A DNA stretch of 64,000 bases, from positions 42,260,645 to 42,324,644 of the forward strand of contig NC_090281.1 of assembly GCF_037392515.1 (NCBI RefSeq). Reading direction: 5' to 3'. Source of the stretch: Haliotis asinina (taxonomy: Eukaryota; Mollusca; Gastropoda; Lepetellida; Haliotidae). This document shows, one piece after another, positions 45,535 to 60,500 of this stretch; positions within the stretch are counted from its first letter, which is position 1; each line of letters opens with the position of its first letter. Under the pieces are notes generated by a model. The model was given only the letters and a program-made list of their open reading frames with translations, had not been told where the DNA came from and searched no databases. Position numbers and translations under genes: made by a program.

Positions 45535-48500
45535 ACCCTTCTCAAGCACATCCCTGCTTCATACATGATGTGGAATGCACGGATGTTGCAGGTCACAGTG
45601 CCAGGTATGTTGAAAGGTCCGGCCACGTAACTACTCTTAGGATGTCAGGAGTGAATCCTGGGGGGTCAGCTGCCCTCTACCCAGGTTCAGACAAGCTCTC
45701 AAAACCTGACTGTGATGATGTCATTGCAATGGACCTGGAATACACCAAAAGAAACCAGAAATGTGTCAGCCCATTTCAAAACTTATCAAAGAAATCTGTG
45801 AAATCCAGATTGTCAGATAAGAACATGAAGAAAGAAGGAACTTCAGCCTCACTTAAAACAAGAGCCAGGCAGATAAAGGCACATGAGGTAAGTACAAATA
45901 TTGCTGAACACACCAGGCTGAAGTCATGCTGTCATTTTTATCTACCTCATGAGAAACAGAACATCATCTGAAGTTACAAAGGTTTTCTTGTTAACAGGAA
46001 GCTCTTTGTCTGATGAATAGTTCTTTACAGACATTTACATAATTTGATAGGTCTTAAAATACATCTTTCCTCCAAAACAATAACTTGTGATGCAAGAATA
46101 TCTTTTCTAAAAGTTAAAAATAGTTCATGACCCTGGGATACAAATCATCATGATAATTTCTCATAGATTCCAAGTGCTAAAAATTTGTCCACAGAAACCT
46201 CACACACAGATGTGATAACAATGAATTTTTTAAAGTCATTCTTTGGAAATACTATTAATTACTAATTTAAATGACATAGAACACTTTGGGATTTTGTCTT
46301 ATCAAGAACACAGCCATAATCTACTTATGTTGAAGACTGGTTTGTGTCACCATGCAAGACTTGGTTTTCATCAGAACAAGGATTTTCTAAACACATAACA
46401 AAGCATGCAAACACCAGATTGTTGCAATTATTAAATATGTTAAATTGTGGTGTTTTTATAGACGGAACCCTTCTTGTCTGTGGACACCATTCCATCTGAT
46501 AAAAGGAGTCTATCCACAGGTCTGTATGTCTGTCTAACTTGTCACATTGAAGGATTATATTCATGTAAATTTATGTTTATCTTTACATCATATTACTAAT
46601 TATTGTCAGAATGTAGCCACAGCAGCAGTCTATCAGTTGCAGTAATCAAGTCTTGTCACGATGCATAAATCTTGCAGAGAAATTCAGTAAGCTGGAGAGC
46701 ATGTAAGTATTGTACAGACATCACATGCAATATGTAACTTTTAATTGTAAGGCCTAAAACCCGTCAAATACCACCATGCTGAGATAATGGATGATCTCCA
46801 ACCAGGTTCTTGCCAGATTAGAAATACAAGGTGAAAGTGACTTTGTGTTAATCTATATGTTATGAATTCATTTGTGGATGCTTTGATTTCAAATATTACT
46901 AATTTATAGCGGTGCCTTTTTGAACTGGCAATGCTTATGTACACAAATGTCAGCAGATTGTGATTATATTCCAATTTAATCGTGAACGAAGATTTTGAAT
47001 ACATATGGTGATATTTGTAGAGGGATCAGCTCGACATGGTCACCATAGCGTGGGCAAGGGACAGTCAACCAGCTGGGTCAGTCCTGGTTCTACCATCAGT
47101 CAGAGGGGGATGTCTCGCTTCTCCATGTACTCGTCGGCCAGCATACCTACCAGGTGTGTACCCTTTGCTTAATGTACCAGCATTCTTGGTGTACAAATGA
47201 TGTAATGTACAAGCCAGATGTATGATGATAATGAAAACAATCCTGAAAATTTATATAGTGCTTATGTGGTTCCTCCAAGCATATGTCCTCATTGCCAAGT
47301 GTACCTACCAGGGGTCTTGTCTGTTGTATACAGCTGTGTGTTGTATACTACTTTGTAGACTGTTGTGTCTTGCATGCAGCTGTTGTATACTACTTTGTAG
47401 ACTGTTGTGTCTTGCATGCAGCTGTTGTATACTACTTTGTAGACTGTTGTGTGTTGTATACTGCAGTCACAGTGCTGTGTGTTGTATACTACTTTGTAGA
47501 CTGTTGTGTCTTGTACACAGCTGTGTGTTGTATACTACTTTGTATATTGTTGTGTCTTGTACACAGCTGTGTGTTATACTACTTTATATGCTGTGGTGTA
47601 TCTAATCTAGTTTGAATACTGCTGCGTGTTATATCTAGTGAACGTTGTATAAACCAATGTATTGTATACAACTGCAAGTTTCTGTTGTGTGTTGTAGACT
47701 ACTGTATGTTGTATACTGATTTGTGTTATATAATGCTGTGTGTTATATATTGCTGTGCTTTATATATTTCTGTATGTTATATAGTGCTGTTTGTTGTATA
47801 CTACTGTGTGTTGTATACTGCTGTGTGTTATATAGTGCTGTGTGTTGTATACTACTGTGTGTTATATAGTCCTGTGTGTCATATACAACTGTGTGTTATA
47901 TACTACAGTGTGTTGTATGTTGACTGTTATATACTACTGTGTGTTATGCACTACTGTGTGTTATATACCACTGGGTGTTATATGCTGCTGTGTGTTATTT
48001 ACTACTGTGTGTTATATGCTGCTGTGTGTTATATACTACTGTGTTATATACTACCGTGTTATATGCTACTGTGTGTTGTATACGGCTGTGTGTTACATAC
48101 TTTATGTGTTTATGCTCCTATGTTGTATAGTACTGTGTTATAGTCTACTGTGTGTTGTGTACTGCTATGTGTTGTGTCTAATGTATGTTACTGTGTATTA
48201 CTACAGACACAACTTGACTCGAAGCAGTCGAAGAGGAATGGCTTCATCCCTGTCTCAAAGAACCCTGCCTACCACCAGCAGCAAAGCCAGGACAGCAAAC
48301 TCACACATCAAGAGTCCATTCAAGCACTCTGTACACAAGCCGACCATCTCAGTACCACCAGTGAGTATGGTCGACTCATGTCACTATAACAGATTATTTG
48401 CACTTCTTGTTTTAAAGCTGTAGATCTTGTCTGCAAGGTGTTATGGTATTTCTACACAACTATGAATTTCTGTTCTTTGAGGCATTAGGAGTCAGTGTGT

Positions 48501-51500
48501 ATTCCATTCTGTGTGACAGGAGAATGGGAGCCCCTCCCAGGAGCTGAAGGACCGGACTGCCCTGGCAACCTATCACATCAACAAGATGCTGGTACTGGAC
48601 ACCCACAGCAGTGGACACAGGCCCAGGGGAAAACTCCTCAAAGCCAAGTATGTGCAAGACATATCTTAGACCCTTTAGGCTAAATAAAAAAAGTGAAATG
48701 CTTCCTTGGCATTGTCATGTCACTTTTATTTGTGTGCATAACAATTTTTTATAGCCATTTAAAAAAATATATTTGACTTAGCTGTATCCTGATCATCCAT
48801 TTGTCCACTGTGTGTGTCTGTAAGAACAAGTATGAGTGAATCTACAACTAATAAATGCATGCTAAACTTCCCAAGCTGTATTTCTGACAGAATAACAAAA
48901 GAAAAATGTGTTCCTCCCTCATCACTTTTTTTCTATAAAAATGTTTTTAAACATTTGTACCGCCCTCGTCACTTTTGAAAAAAAAACGTACCCAAGAAAC
49001 ATTGAATTATTTTTATGCAGTCTTATATAGTGTGTAAACGAGATGTCACTCCTAGTCTGCATATGTTAATGAGAACACTCACATTGGTTTGTAAACTGTC
49101 CCAAATGCTCTTTATGCAATTTGTTTGTTGCATATCTTGCTCATGATGTTGTTCCCAGTCCTTCCTCTATTTTCAACCATTACCTATATCTACACACATA
49201 GCACAACTATTGTTATCAGTTGTCAGTCCACATATTTCCCTATCTTGAATAAAATCACAAAATTTTCGATGTATGTTTCTGGAATATATCTCTGTAGTGG
49301 AAACTGATTATCAGGAATAGCCAGTTGTTAATACAACGTATATACTGACTGTAATGACATGATTAGTGTGGCACCAGCTTCCAGCATACCATGATATCAC
49401 AACTTCTTTGTCCTATGGTGCTGAATATTTGACTGTACTTGAGACACTCTTTTATCACTTGGAACAATGCATCCACAAACTCAGGAGAATATTTCTTTTC
49501 TCGATTCCTCTCCTGACCAGACAAAATGTGTTTCACAAGTCTGATATACATATTAGAGCTGGGATGGGTAACCTGTATATCCATGATGGATGGGTAAAGA
49601 GTTGGACCAGGTAACAGTCAATGAAGAATTTATTGAATGTGCCTGATGGGACAGATTCGAAATTTTTCCAGACACCATAATTAGTCTCAGCCGTGACTTA
49701 TTTTACTGAAGAGAAATAACTTCCAGTTAGTGTTTTACCGAATACCATGGTTTGGTTGGGTAATATGGGGTTGGGTATCGTGGTAAGAAATAAGGATAAG
49801 AAGGACATTACACAACCAGAGCTTTTTAATATCTACAAATACAGAGTGACAAAATATTTGAAGGGAAAAATGGATATTGGTTCACAAGCAAATAATTAAT
49901 CTTTGATTTGTTTTGTTGCTTTTCCAAGTGTTAATAAAGTCGGTCTCATGTTTAACAGTATGAGATAGGTAGCATTTTGACTGTGTCTGGGTGATCCTTG
50001 TCCACTGATTTACATCTGTCTGATGGCTGTGTGTGCTGGTTTCTACTTTAGCTCTCCCACTAGCAGCTGCATCGAGATACTGTATGGGTATGTTGATGTA
50101 CTAGCACAGTGTACAGTGTATTGAGTGGATCATACTAACATCGTAACACAAGGGGCAGGCAGTGGTCATCAAGCATCGTCTGCAGCATCATGTGCACTGT
50201 GTTTAGGTTCAAATAGGCAGGGGGATGGGGTTTTAGTCTAGTGGTTAATGCACTTGCTCATTACACAGAAGACCAGGGTTTGATACCCTACATTGGTACA
50301 ATGTGTGAAGCCCATTTCTGTTCCCCGCTGTGATATGTATAGGAGAAGACATGCCTCTGAGGTTTCACATCTACCAAAACCGAAAAGTGTTTTCTCTAAC
50401 ATATATACTGTCAGTCATGGGTATTTACAATGTACGTGATCATTTAATGTAGCTACAATGAAGCTACATAGCAATAAATGAAGTGCATGTAAAATCAATT
50501 CAATGACAGTGACTATAACTAGATAATTTAACCCCAACACTTTCGTCACACCGGTAGCCGTGCGCTAGATCGTCTGCATATCATCTGACATTTGCAGTTC
50601 CAATCCCACTTGGGGAGCACATTTGCCTTGTGAGTTTAATCTTGAATGATATTTTTCAATTGGTTCCAAATACTCATGTATCATTTGAATGTTAATGTTC
50701 ATATGAAGTTGGGAAAAGTAAAACCTGGAAAGCAGGCTTACTAACGAAAAGTGAAACCTGGGAAAAGGTTTTTGTAGTGAAACGTAAAACCTGTCCCTCC
50801 AAAACAAAACCCTCAAATGAGATTATTCTGGGAAAACAAGAGATGACGTAACATATAGTGAGGAGCACACTTTAGGTTTTTATTCATGGAGTATTGCTAA
50901 AGGCTGCTTAAAACTAAATGTAATCACTACTTTCAAAATCAGCACTATTCCCCCAGTAGGTCCCAGTACAATGTCTTGAGGGTAACTGACAGTGCTCGTT
51001 TTGAGCACTAGTATGTTAATGTAATGAATCTGTATCAATAGATAAAAGTTAATATGACATTTTTTGTAGATAATACAAAATATTGTGTTGGTATTAATTA
51101 CTAATGTAAAATATATCATTTTATGTCATTTGTGATTGATATTTAAGTAAGATGGCATTACTAGCTATTGGCTGAGTAATGATGATTTTAGTGACATTTT
51201 TTGAGTAGTTTATTGACAGTGGTTCATGCTAATTATCTAGCATGTTGATACATAATACACTCACTTGCACTGCACATTTTTACTTGGTGAATATGCATTT
51301 TCTGCACTGTGTGTTGCATGGTATGTGAATAACTTGAATGATGGTATCACAAATTCAAATCATTAACTTCACTTATCTGATAACAACTCACATCATTATA
51401 ATCATCAAGTAGCAGATGCAGTAGAATGTTCATGTACAGATAACTAGGGTTCACGTTACTGTAGTGGTCTGGGGCCAGATCCAGGTGACTGTAACCCTGT

Positions 51501-54500
51501 GATGATTGTCACCCCATTACTTTAATAGACTTACAGCAATCATATTACTATGAACACCTTTGAAGAATGAAGATTAGATACTATCCATGCTGACTTGTGA
51601 AGAGGTTAGGACTGACTTTCAGCAACCAATGCCTGTTGTAAGAGGCTTCATGATTGGGTGCCCAAGCTTGTTGCTTGGACCAGGACTGCTATCATATATA
51701 CACCTGGAAATTAATTAAGCACCCCCCTATTTTCTGGATGATGAGAAGCAATACTTGCTGTAACTTTTTCATTATTCCAAAGAGAGTGGAGCCTTAGCGA
51801 TTGTGAAACATACAATCTATTAGCAAATGGAAAACAAGAAAATGATTCCAATTCGTATTGTTTTAATGGCGTAACCAATGTTACAAGAAATTATGCACGA
51901 GGAATGTCACATGTTAAAATCTGATGGGTCTGGCATCAGTATTGGGTGTGTCCCCCACGTGCTTGGATGACAGCTTGAATCCTCCTCCTCATGTTACTGG
52001 TAAACCTTCTGATAAGATCAAGTGGCAATTGCGGTCATTCTTCATGCAAAGCAGCTACCAGTTGTGCAAGATTCTGGAGAGGGGGTTCTCTCAGTCTCAC
52101 ACAGCACCCAAGAAAGTCCCAGATGTGCTCCAAAGGATTCAAATTGGGGCTCATTTCTGGCCAAACTAATGTCATGATAGCCTCATTCTGGAGATGTGCA
52201 GTCACACCAATTGAATGATGCGGTCTGGCATTGTCGTCCATGAATACTGAGTGAGTAGCCAATGAGTGGTTGTCAAAGTGAGGCACGACAAATTGATGGA
52301 GAATATTGCTGACCATTAAGATTTCCTCAGACAGTCACCATTTGCAGTTTACAGTCGTGTGGAAGTCAGCCCCAGACCATAACTGATCCTCCACCATAAG
52401 GAACAGTAGGATGGATATTCCTGGGCACGTAAGCAGTGTTTTTATGCCTCCACACTCTCATTCAACCATCTGTAACATGGAGGAGGAACCATTCTCATCT
52501 GACTAGTGGACCCTCCTCCATGTCCTCAGTGTCCACTGCCAATGGGCCATACACCACTGACTCTTCTGGACCTCATACCAAGTGCCCAAAGGCAATATCT
52601 GATGGTTCTGGTGGATAATTGTCTGTAGGGTAACTACAGGCATTTCAAAACCGAACTTGTGCCAAAGGGTTCTCACCTTACCAGTCATGCCAGGCTGTGA
52701 TCATCACGGGGCGTTGTTTTCCTGGATTGTCCAGGCCTTGGACGATTTCTCACATTTCCTGTCATCTGATGTTTTCGGACAAGTTGGCTTATGACCGAGC
52801 GAATGTAACCCAGTTGTCGTCCAATAGCTTTGAAGGACATGCCTGTTGCATGCAAGTCGACAATTTGCCACCTAGTGCTTCAGAAAGTCTTCTCCTCGCC
52901 ATTTCAGTGTTCATTTAAGGAGACAGTTACAAATTTGTCTGCTTTTATACCCATACATTGCATGTCAGAGAAACTGAATTTTGGGAAAAGTGTGGGTTGT
53001 ATGCTTCACGTGCACAAGGGTTGTGTTGTGGCGAGTGCAAAGGAACTGAAACACCTTTTTAGACTACTAGAGATATGTTGTAATACAGATATATCATTCA
53101 TGTTTAACGATGGTTAACAGTTGTTCTACTGTCATGAACTATGTCAGGGGGTGCTTAATTAAGTTCCAGGTGTATATTTTTGTGCTGAATGGTGCATGAA
53201 GGTAACTCCAAAGTGGTTTGATGTGCTTCGCTGCAGTAAAGAATTGTATGCATTATGATAACATAGACAGTTAACAATACATCTCAAATATAGAACAAGA
53301 GGAATGTAATGTAACTTACAAGAGTTAGATATACCCTTTGTTATATCGAGACAAATTACATAATATGTGAACTTAGATAGTAATCTTCGTGGTGATTAGT
53401 AATATTGGTAAGATGCCAGGGAATGACTTTGTCAGACAGTATGATGGTCAAATGGCAGTATATACAAGAAAGGAAAATTTTATTAGAGACTTTGCTGACT
53501 GACTTGATCATCCTTGTAAATACTATCTCTGATTTTATCAGACATATACATCTCCTCCAGTAGTGGCATGTTTGTCATGTACTGTTGTGGACAGAGTTAG
53601 TCAGATACTGGGATGCCAGCCAGGTTTGACTCTGTGAGGGTTGAGGCTGATATGATACCTTTTATCAGTAATCATGTTAATCAAGTGATGGTAATGTATA
53701 TTTTCAGAACTCAAAACTGTTCAATATTTTTCTGCAAAACTTGGTAGATGTATCAGTCTGAACCTATAGTGGTGCCTTTTGGTATTTACAGGTTTTTGTG
53801 ATTTATTATTTTCTGGGTTTCCATGGAAATGTTTCAGACATGGTCTGAAAAGTGAGAGGTATGTTTCGTTTCCGGAGCAGAACACAAAAACCGTTCAATA
53901 ATTTTCTGCAAAACTTAGTAGTTATATCAGTCAGAAGCTGAAGCGGTGCCTTTTGCTATGTACAGGATCTTGTGATGTATTATTTTCTCTGTTTCCATGG
54001 AAACGTTTTGGACCTAGTCTGAAAAGTGAGAGGTGTGTTTCGTTTCCAGAGCAGAACTCAAACCTTCTTAATATCTGTCTGTAAAACTTTGTAGATATGC
54101 GTTGCAGACCCCAAAGTGGTGCCTTTTGCTCTCTACAGGTTTTTGTGATGTATTATTTTCTCGGTTTCCATGGAAATGTTTCAGACTTAGTCTCAAAATG
54201 GAGGGATGGACTCAAAAACCATTCAATGTTTTTCTGCAAAACTTGGTAGATACAAGTATATCAATCAGAACCTATAGTGGTCCCTTTTGCTATGTACAGC
54301 ATCTTGTGATTTATTATTTTCTCGGTTTCCATGAAAACATTGTGACAAGTGAGAGGTGTGTTTCATTTCCAGAGCAGAACTCAAAAATTTCTTAATATCT
54401 GTTAGTAAAACTTTGTAGATATTTGTTGCAGGCCCCAACGTGGTGCCTTTTGGTTCTTAAAGGTTTTTCTAATTTATTATTTTCTTAGTTTCCATGGAAA

Positions 54501-57500
54501 TGTTTCGGACATAGTCTCAAAATGAAGGGGTGGGCTTCGTTCCCAGAGCACAACTCGAAAACCATTTCAGATCTTTCAACAGATCTTGGCAGATATATGA
54601 GACAGATCTTCAAATCATGACTTTGTTGGTTACAGATATATGGCATTTATAATTTCCATGCATTCCATGGAAACAATTCAGTCTAAAAAAAACAATGAAT
54701 AACTCTCAGATTATTTGTCCTTTCAAATATGTGGGGGCTGGGGGGATACTAGTATGTCATCTTCTGATGACTCTTGTTACGTGAGGTCTTTGAAACTGGC
54801 CCCAGATCATTATTACGATATATGCCTTGTGTGCTTCTCACACTCGAAACTCATGGACTGATGAATTTGTGGTCATCCACTTGCTAATTTATTGTTGACA
54901 ACATCTCCCCATCTGCCATCGTGGGTTATTGTTGCAGACTGAAGCCACTGTATCCAGTCAAAGTTCAAGGCCCACAGATTGAACACTGTAGAGGAATAGT
55001 TGCAGGTATCCAAGCTACTATGTTCTTATTGTGTGGCTGTATTCTGTATTCATCTCTGAAATCCCAACCAACACAATGTTATGAAAAAACCTTACTATCA
55101 GATAATATAAGTTTCTGTTTCATTGATATTTACAGGTTGCTGTTAATATTTTCGGCATATTGAAGTTCTTGATAAAAGGAGTGACTATAGATGGCATGTA
55201 TTGTCAAACACAACAATCAGTTACTGGTAGTTTTTGCTTTTGGACTGTTCTTATTCTGACCTTGTGAGGTGGTAGCTATGATTTGGGAATGTGTGTCTTC
55301 CATGTAACAGACACACACTCATACAGTGCCAGCCCAAGCAAGTCCCTGCAGCGCAGGAAGCAGATTATGTCCAGCATGAACGCTGGTGAGCTGAAGGACT
55401 TGATGGACCGACCACGTACAGTGGAGTCTATACACCGGACATCTGTGGCCTCCAGTGTCGATGAGAACCGTGACAACTTGCTGGAGGAAGACATCAGTCA
55501 ACTCTCACAAGGGTATGTATCAGTAGCCTCAGCAGGTGACACAGGGGTATGTAGGGTAGTGCTGCAGCTTCACCAGGGGTCACAAGGGTATGTCGGGTAG
55601 TGCAGCAGCTTCACCGGGGGTCACAAGGGTATGTCGGGTAGTGCAGCAGCTTCACCAGGGGTCAGAAGGGTATGTAGGGTAGTGCAGCAGCTTCAACAGG
55701 GGTCACAAGGGTATGTTGGGTAGTGTAGCAGCTCCACCAGGAGACACAGGAATATGTAGGGTAGTGTAGCAGCTCCACCAGGAAACACAGGGATATATAG
55801 GGTAGTGTAGCAGCTCCACCAGGAGACCCAAGTGTATGTTGGGTAGTGCAGCAGCTTCACCAGGAGACACAAGGATATGTAGGGTAGTGTAGCAGCTCCA
55901 CCAGGAGACACAGTGTCTGTTGTCAATGAACATGTCAGACATTGTTTTAGGTTGCTTTTCAAACTATAGCAACCATGAACGAAAAGATGAATTATGGATG
56001 TTTTGGCATTAATGAAAATTTGAATATTTCCACTTCTGATATGTAGACAAACGTTCATGGTGCACCAAAGTTGTTGGTTGAGTGATTTGGTTGTTATGTT
56101 ATTTCTGAGCAGTTCTGTCTTCTGTTCCAAGTACCGGTGTTGTGGCAGTTATTGAGTTATTATTTCTGTGTTGCAGGTTTGCGCAAGCATCCTCCTCCAC
56201 CTCCTCCCTGCCGAGTGTCTCAACAGTCCCATCTCAGAGTAATCAAGGTATACCCACACACAGATCTTCAGGTTTACGCCGATGAAGGTCCGGTTAGAAT
56301 GGATTTTCAGTAACCATGTCGTGAGAGGCGACTAACGGGATCGGGTGGTAGGGTCACTGACGTGTTTGAAGCATGTCATCATGTGCCAGTTGCTTAGATT
56401 GATGCATGTGCCGTTGATCACTGGATTGTCTGGTCCAGACCCTGTTTTGTACAGACCATCACCATATTGCCATAATATTGCTGAGTGTGGTGTTAAACAA
56501 CAACCAACCAACTCCAGATACAATTTTTCACTTGCAGGTATCAGTGGAGTGACTCAGCCCTCAGACTTGGCAACTGCATCTCCCATTGTATCTCCAGAAG
56601 GCAGTGAAACAGCAGTCAGAGGATCATCTCAGGACTCAAGCAGAGACACCAGTACAGTGTTCCTTACATCAGGTAGAAATGTGGAGTCTCTGACTGATGA
56701 CCCTGTGGCAGGGGAAGTAATTCCACCTGAAGTTGAAGCTGCATCAAGGGAGGTAATACAGATGGCTGAAATGCTGGAGAAGAGAATAAGTCTTTTGGGA
56801 ATTGACACAAAGGACTTGTTGGAATCAAAGGGTGGAGATGATGTTGTTGAGGATGAGAAGAGTAATGATGGACCATGTGAGAAGATGACTAATGTGACAG
56901 CAAGTACCTCCCAGGAGGAACACCAGAGTGGGAACTCCTCAGTGGAAGGAAGAGCCCGACCATATAGTGCTACGACCCAAGTCACACACAACTTCAGGAC
57001 AACAGAAACCAGACCTCTCTCAACTGGTGATTTGTCCCGTCGTAAAAGTACAAGTAAATCAGTTCGTTTTGCTGATGAGACTGAAAGTCCCAAAGTAGAA
57101 GCATGGAACGATGCAGTGACTGACAAGGATGTGTGTTCAAGAAGCTCAGACTCCAATAATAATGCATGTGAAAGTGAGGGTAGCATTCATTCTTCCTCTA
57201 TTATGTCTAAGTCACGATGCAAACCCAGTGAGATTGAACAAAACAAAGAACCTGAGGATCCTGATGATGACAAAGAGAATTATTTGCCAAAGAAATCAGT
57301 GTATTTTCCATCTTCACAAACATTTTCACAAACTTTGGCATCAACAAGTCAACAATGTAGCTCAAATAAAACTCCTGACAAGACAACAAGCAATGCTTCT
57401 GACTCTGTTGTTCGTACATCCTTCATGGAGGAATTCCTAGCACATGCAGCTCCTGTTGATGATTCCGTCTGTTCAGTCAGCTCAGAGGAGTGCCAGCAGA

Positions 57501-60500
57501 ATGCTGTCCAAACTGAAAAGGGGCCTTGTGAAGACAAGGAAGCTACTGCAAGACCGTTTCCACTCATTTCTCTGTCAGAGAGAATTGCTACTGCAAATGT
57601 TTGCATGCCAGTAACTTCTGATAAAACTATGCCTTTGATTGAACCAGTTAAGGAACAAAGAGAGGATAAGGTTGAGGAAGACTTGGAAGAGGTCATTATA
57701 GCATCTGATCCACCAGTTGTTGACACTTTCATGGAATCTGATCCGTCAGTTAATGTAACATTCTCATCTCATGATATGTTGAATCAGTTTGAACATTGTT
57801 ATGGCAGTGTTAACAATTTGATTGAAAACCCACCTGTTAATGTTAATCGTAGGAAGAAAACTAAGGGAAGAGGAACAACAGCATCTGAATCTAATAAACA
57901 TCCTTTCTCTCCTCCATGTCCTCCCTGCCAAAGAAAAGAAACTAATGGATCCTCACGAAGTAGAAGATGGAAGAGCAGCCAACCACCTTCAAAGCCTTCA
58001 TCCTATGGGGTAGGAGCAAGGCATCATTACCCATCAGATCTGATCAACAGAGAGGCTGAGACTGGATCAGATAAACCAGTATGTAAAACAAATATCCAAC
58101 GACAAACTAAATCACGTTCAACCCACAAAAGACCAAGCAGTGGCCAGTCTGTCAGTAGTTACAGCAGCCAAACAAGCAACTCAAACTCAGGCAGATTAAA
58201 ACACAATGTACCAATTTCAAATGAATTTCAAATTGATGAGGAAGAGATAGAGGCTCTCACATTTGATGATCTGGACCATCAGATAGATTTGATTCAGTCA
58301 GAGCTGAAGAAAAATATTGACCAGCAGGCCCAGCTCCTGAGTGAGACAGAGCATCTTCGTCACTCTCTAAAAAGTAGAGAGGACCTTTACACCAACGCAG
58401 ATAAAGTAAATGATGAGGATGGAGAATCTGTTTGGTTTCCAGCAGCATCCCTTGGTCTTCAGTCTCATGGTTACTACCAGTCACTTCTCATGAACTACAG
58501 GAAGAAGTGTATGGAGGTGAGTGAGAACTGTTTGATGATAAGTGAACACATCACAAGTCCCAGATGGCACAGGACAGACACTGGTTCTGGAGAAAGTGGG
58601 AGTGGAGAAAAGGCAGAAACTCCTGAAAACATATCTCAGAACACTAAGGGGAGAGTGCCACTTACAGAAGACACCTCATCTACGGACAGAGTATCAAAAG
58701 AAGAACAGACTGAGATTTCAGAGAAAGAAGTTGACACTGACAGAATCCCTGAGAAAGCAGACACCTTCCTGAAGATGTTGTGTACAACAGTTGGGGAGGT
58801 GGAACAGGTATGTAACCCTGACACTTATAACCATGGTGAAAATGAAAAACATTTACACATTGACAAGTGAGTGAGTTTAGTTTTTGTGGCACTCAACATT
58901 ATTCCAACTATATGGAAACGGTCTGTAAATAATTAAATCTGGACCAGCGAATCAACTGATCAACACTGTGAGTATTGATTTGCACATCGATGTCATGTCT
59001 CAACAAAGGGAGCAAGCCCAACCACTTGAACCTGTTAGTCACCTCTTATGACAGCATGGGCTTATGAAGATCAGTTGTAACCGAGATCTTCACAGAGGGA
59101 TTGATGAGTAGCCTTGCTGGGTGACTGCAATCTCCTCGCCTGATGAGGACTAGGCATTGAACTTTCCGTGTCTCTAACATACATATTTCATATAGTCAGG
59201 AAAGAAACGACATCACCTTGTTTGTTGGATACTTTTAGTTGAAGAACATTTGTTTGCAGTAACTGAGTAAATTGTATATGTAGATACATGTATGTATATA
59301 TGAGACACATCATTTGTTTCAGCCTGTTGTGAAGCCGACTTGTTTGGACCTAGGGTAAGTATACTGGTAGTTCCTTGTGTTCCTGAAGGTGGTGACATGG
59401 CACCAAGCCATGCGAGTTAACTTTTTTTTTTCTTGATTAGTCTGTCTTTGTTTCATTATTGTTCGAAATTGTTCATGTATTTTATTTGTAAAATATTATC
59501 AAAACAGGATGTGACATTTATTGTTCAGTTTGTAATGCTTGTTGCAGACAACACTACATTTCAGACAAGAGGGATCTTAAAGTAGTAGCAACCACAAAGG
59601 AATTGTCAAAACAGAAGTAAGTATTTCAAAATCACAAGGTTTGTTGTCCCTCGAATATCCCTCTTTGTCCAATATAAATAAATATTTGGGAGTGGAGTAG
59701 ACCACCCGGCCCCCATGTCCAGACATTTGTTCTATCTTTTTCTGTCTGACAAGGTCTAAAGGGTTGGAAGCCATGTGTAGGCAATGAGTCATCTCATTTC
59801 AAGCATGTGATAAGAAATGGTTTTCCCTGATGCATGTATTGTCAATATATAACAGTTGTCCTGGCTGCAAATGATGCTTCAAATCATGCCTCAAAAGTAA
59901 TTACTGCCAGACTCTTGTTCATGGTCCTCTGTACACCTCACAGGTTCATAATCTGCATGTGACACAGGAATTAAAAAATCCCATCTCCTGATGCCCAGGA
60001 CAAGTCAGTTTTCATTTCAGGCAATCCAGGTATTTTACTTGTCCATGGGCTACTAAATAGTTTCTACTTATAGTATCAAACTGCAAATATATTTGAATTT
60101 CATTTCTTTCTTTCTTTTATTCAGAAGTATGTAGGCCATCAATATTATTAATGCATTGTCTTTCCCACACATACCCAAACCCCATCTTATATAATACCAT
60201 TCTAAGTTTTGCAGCCCAGTTAGTTTTACCATTGGATACATCCAATAACATTAAATTATAACATTTTCTAGGAAAACATGATGATGGCATTTTCAAGAAC
60301 TTGTGCCAAAATTTAATACAGCACTTATACGCATAGATATATACAGGAAATCTTCCACATTCCCCCCTAGCAACATTTCATGTGTGCTCAAAATGTAGCT
60401 AATAAATTTCACAATACTAATATAGTAAAGTTATCTTTCTGTGCGATTTATCACCCTTTTTTATGTCATAAAATCAGGGCAAGTGGAAAATTAGTGACGA

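Noticed and set aside
47222..48143. Cys/Tyr-rich ORFs of 110-190 codons
   Set aside because: Produced by a degenerate intronic minisatellite.
56345..56537. N-terminal extension of the 841-codon ORF
   Set aside because: This part is a SINE; the acceptor at 56537 and phase with the previous exon show the coding exon starts at 56538.
58257..58892. Minus-strand ORFs opposite the large exon
   Set aside because: Shadows of the 841-codon plus-strand frame, which has splice signals and coherent composition.
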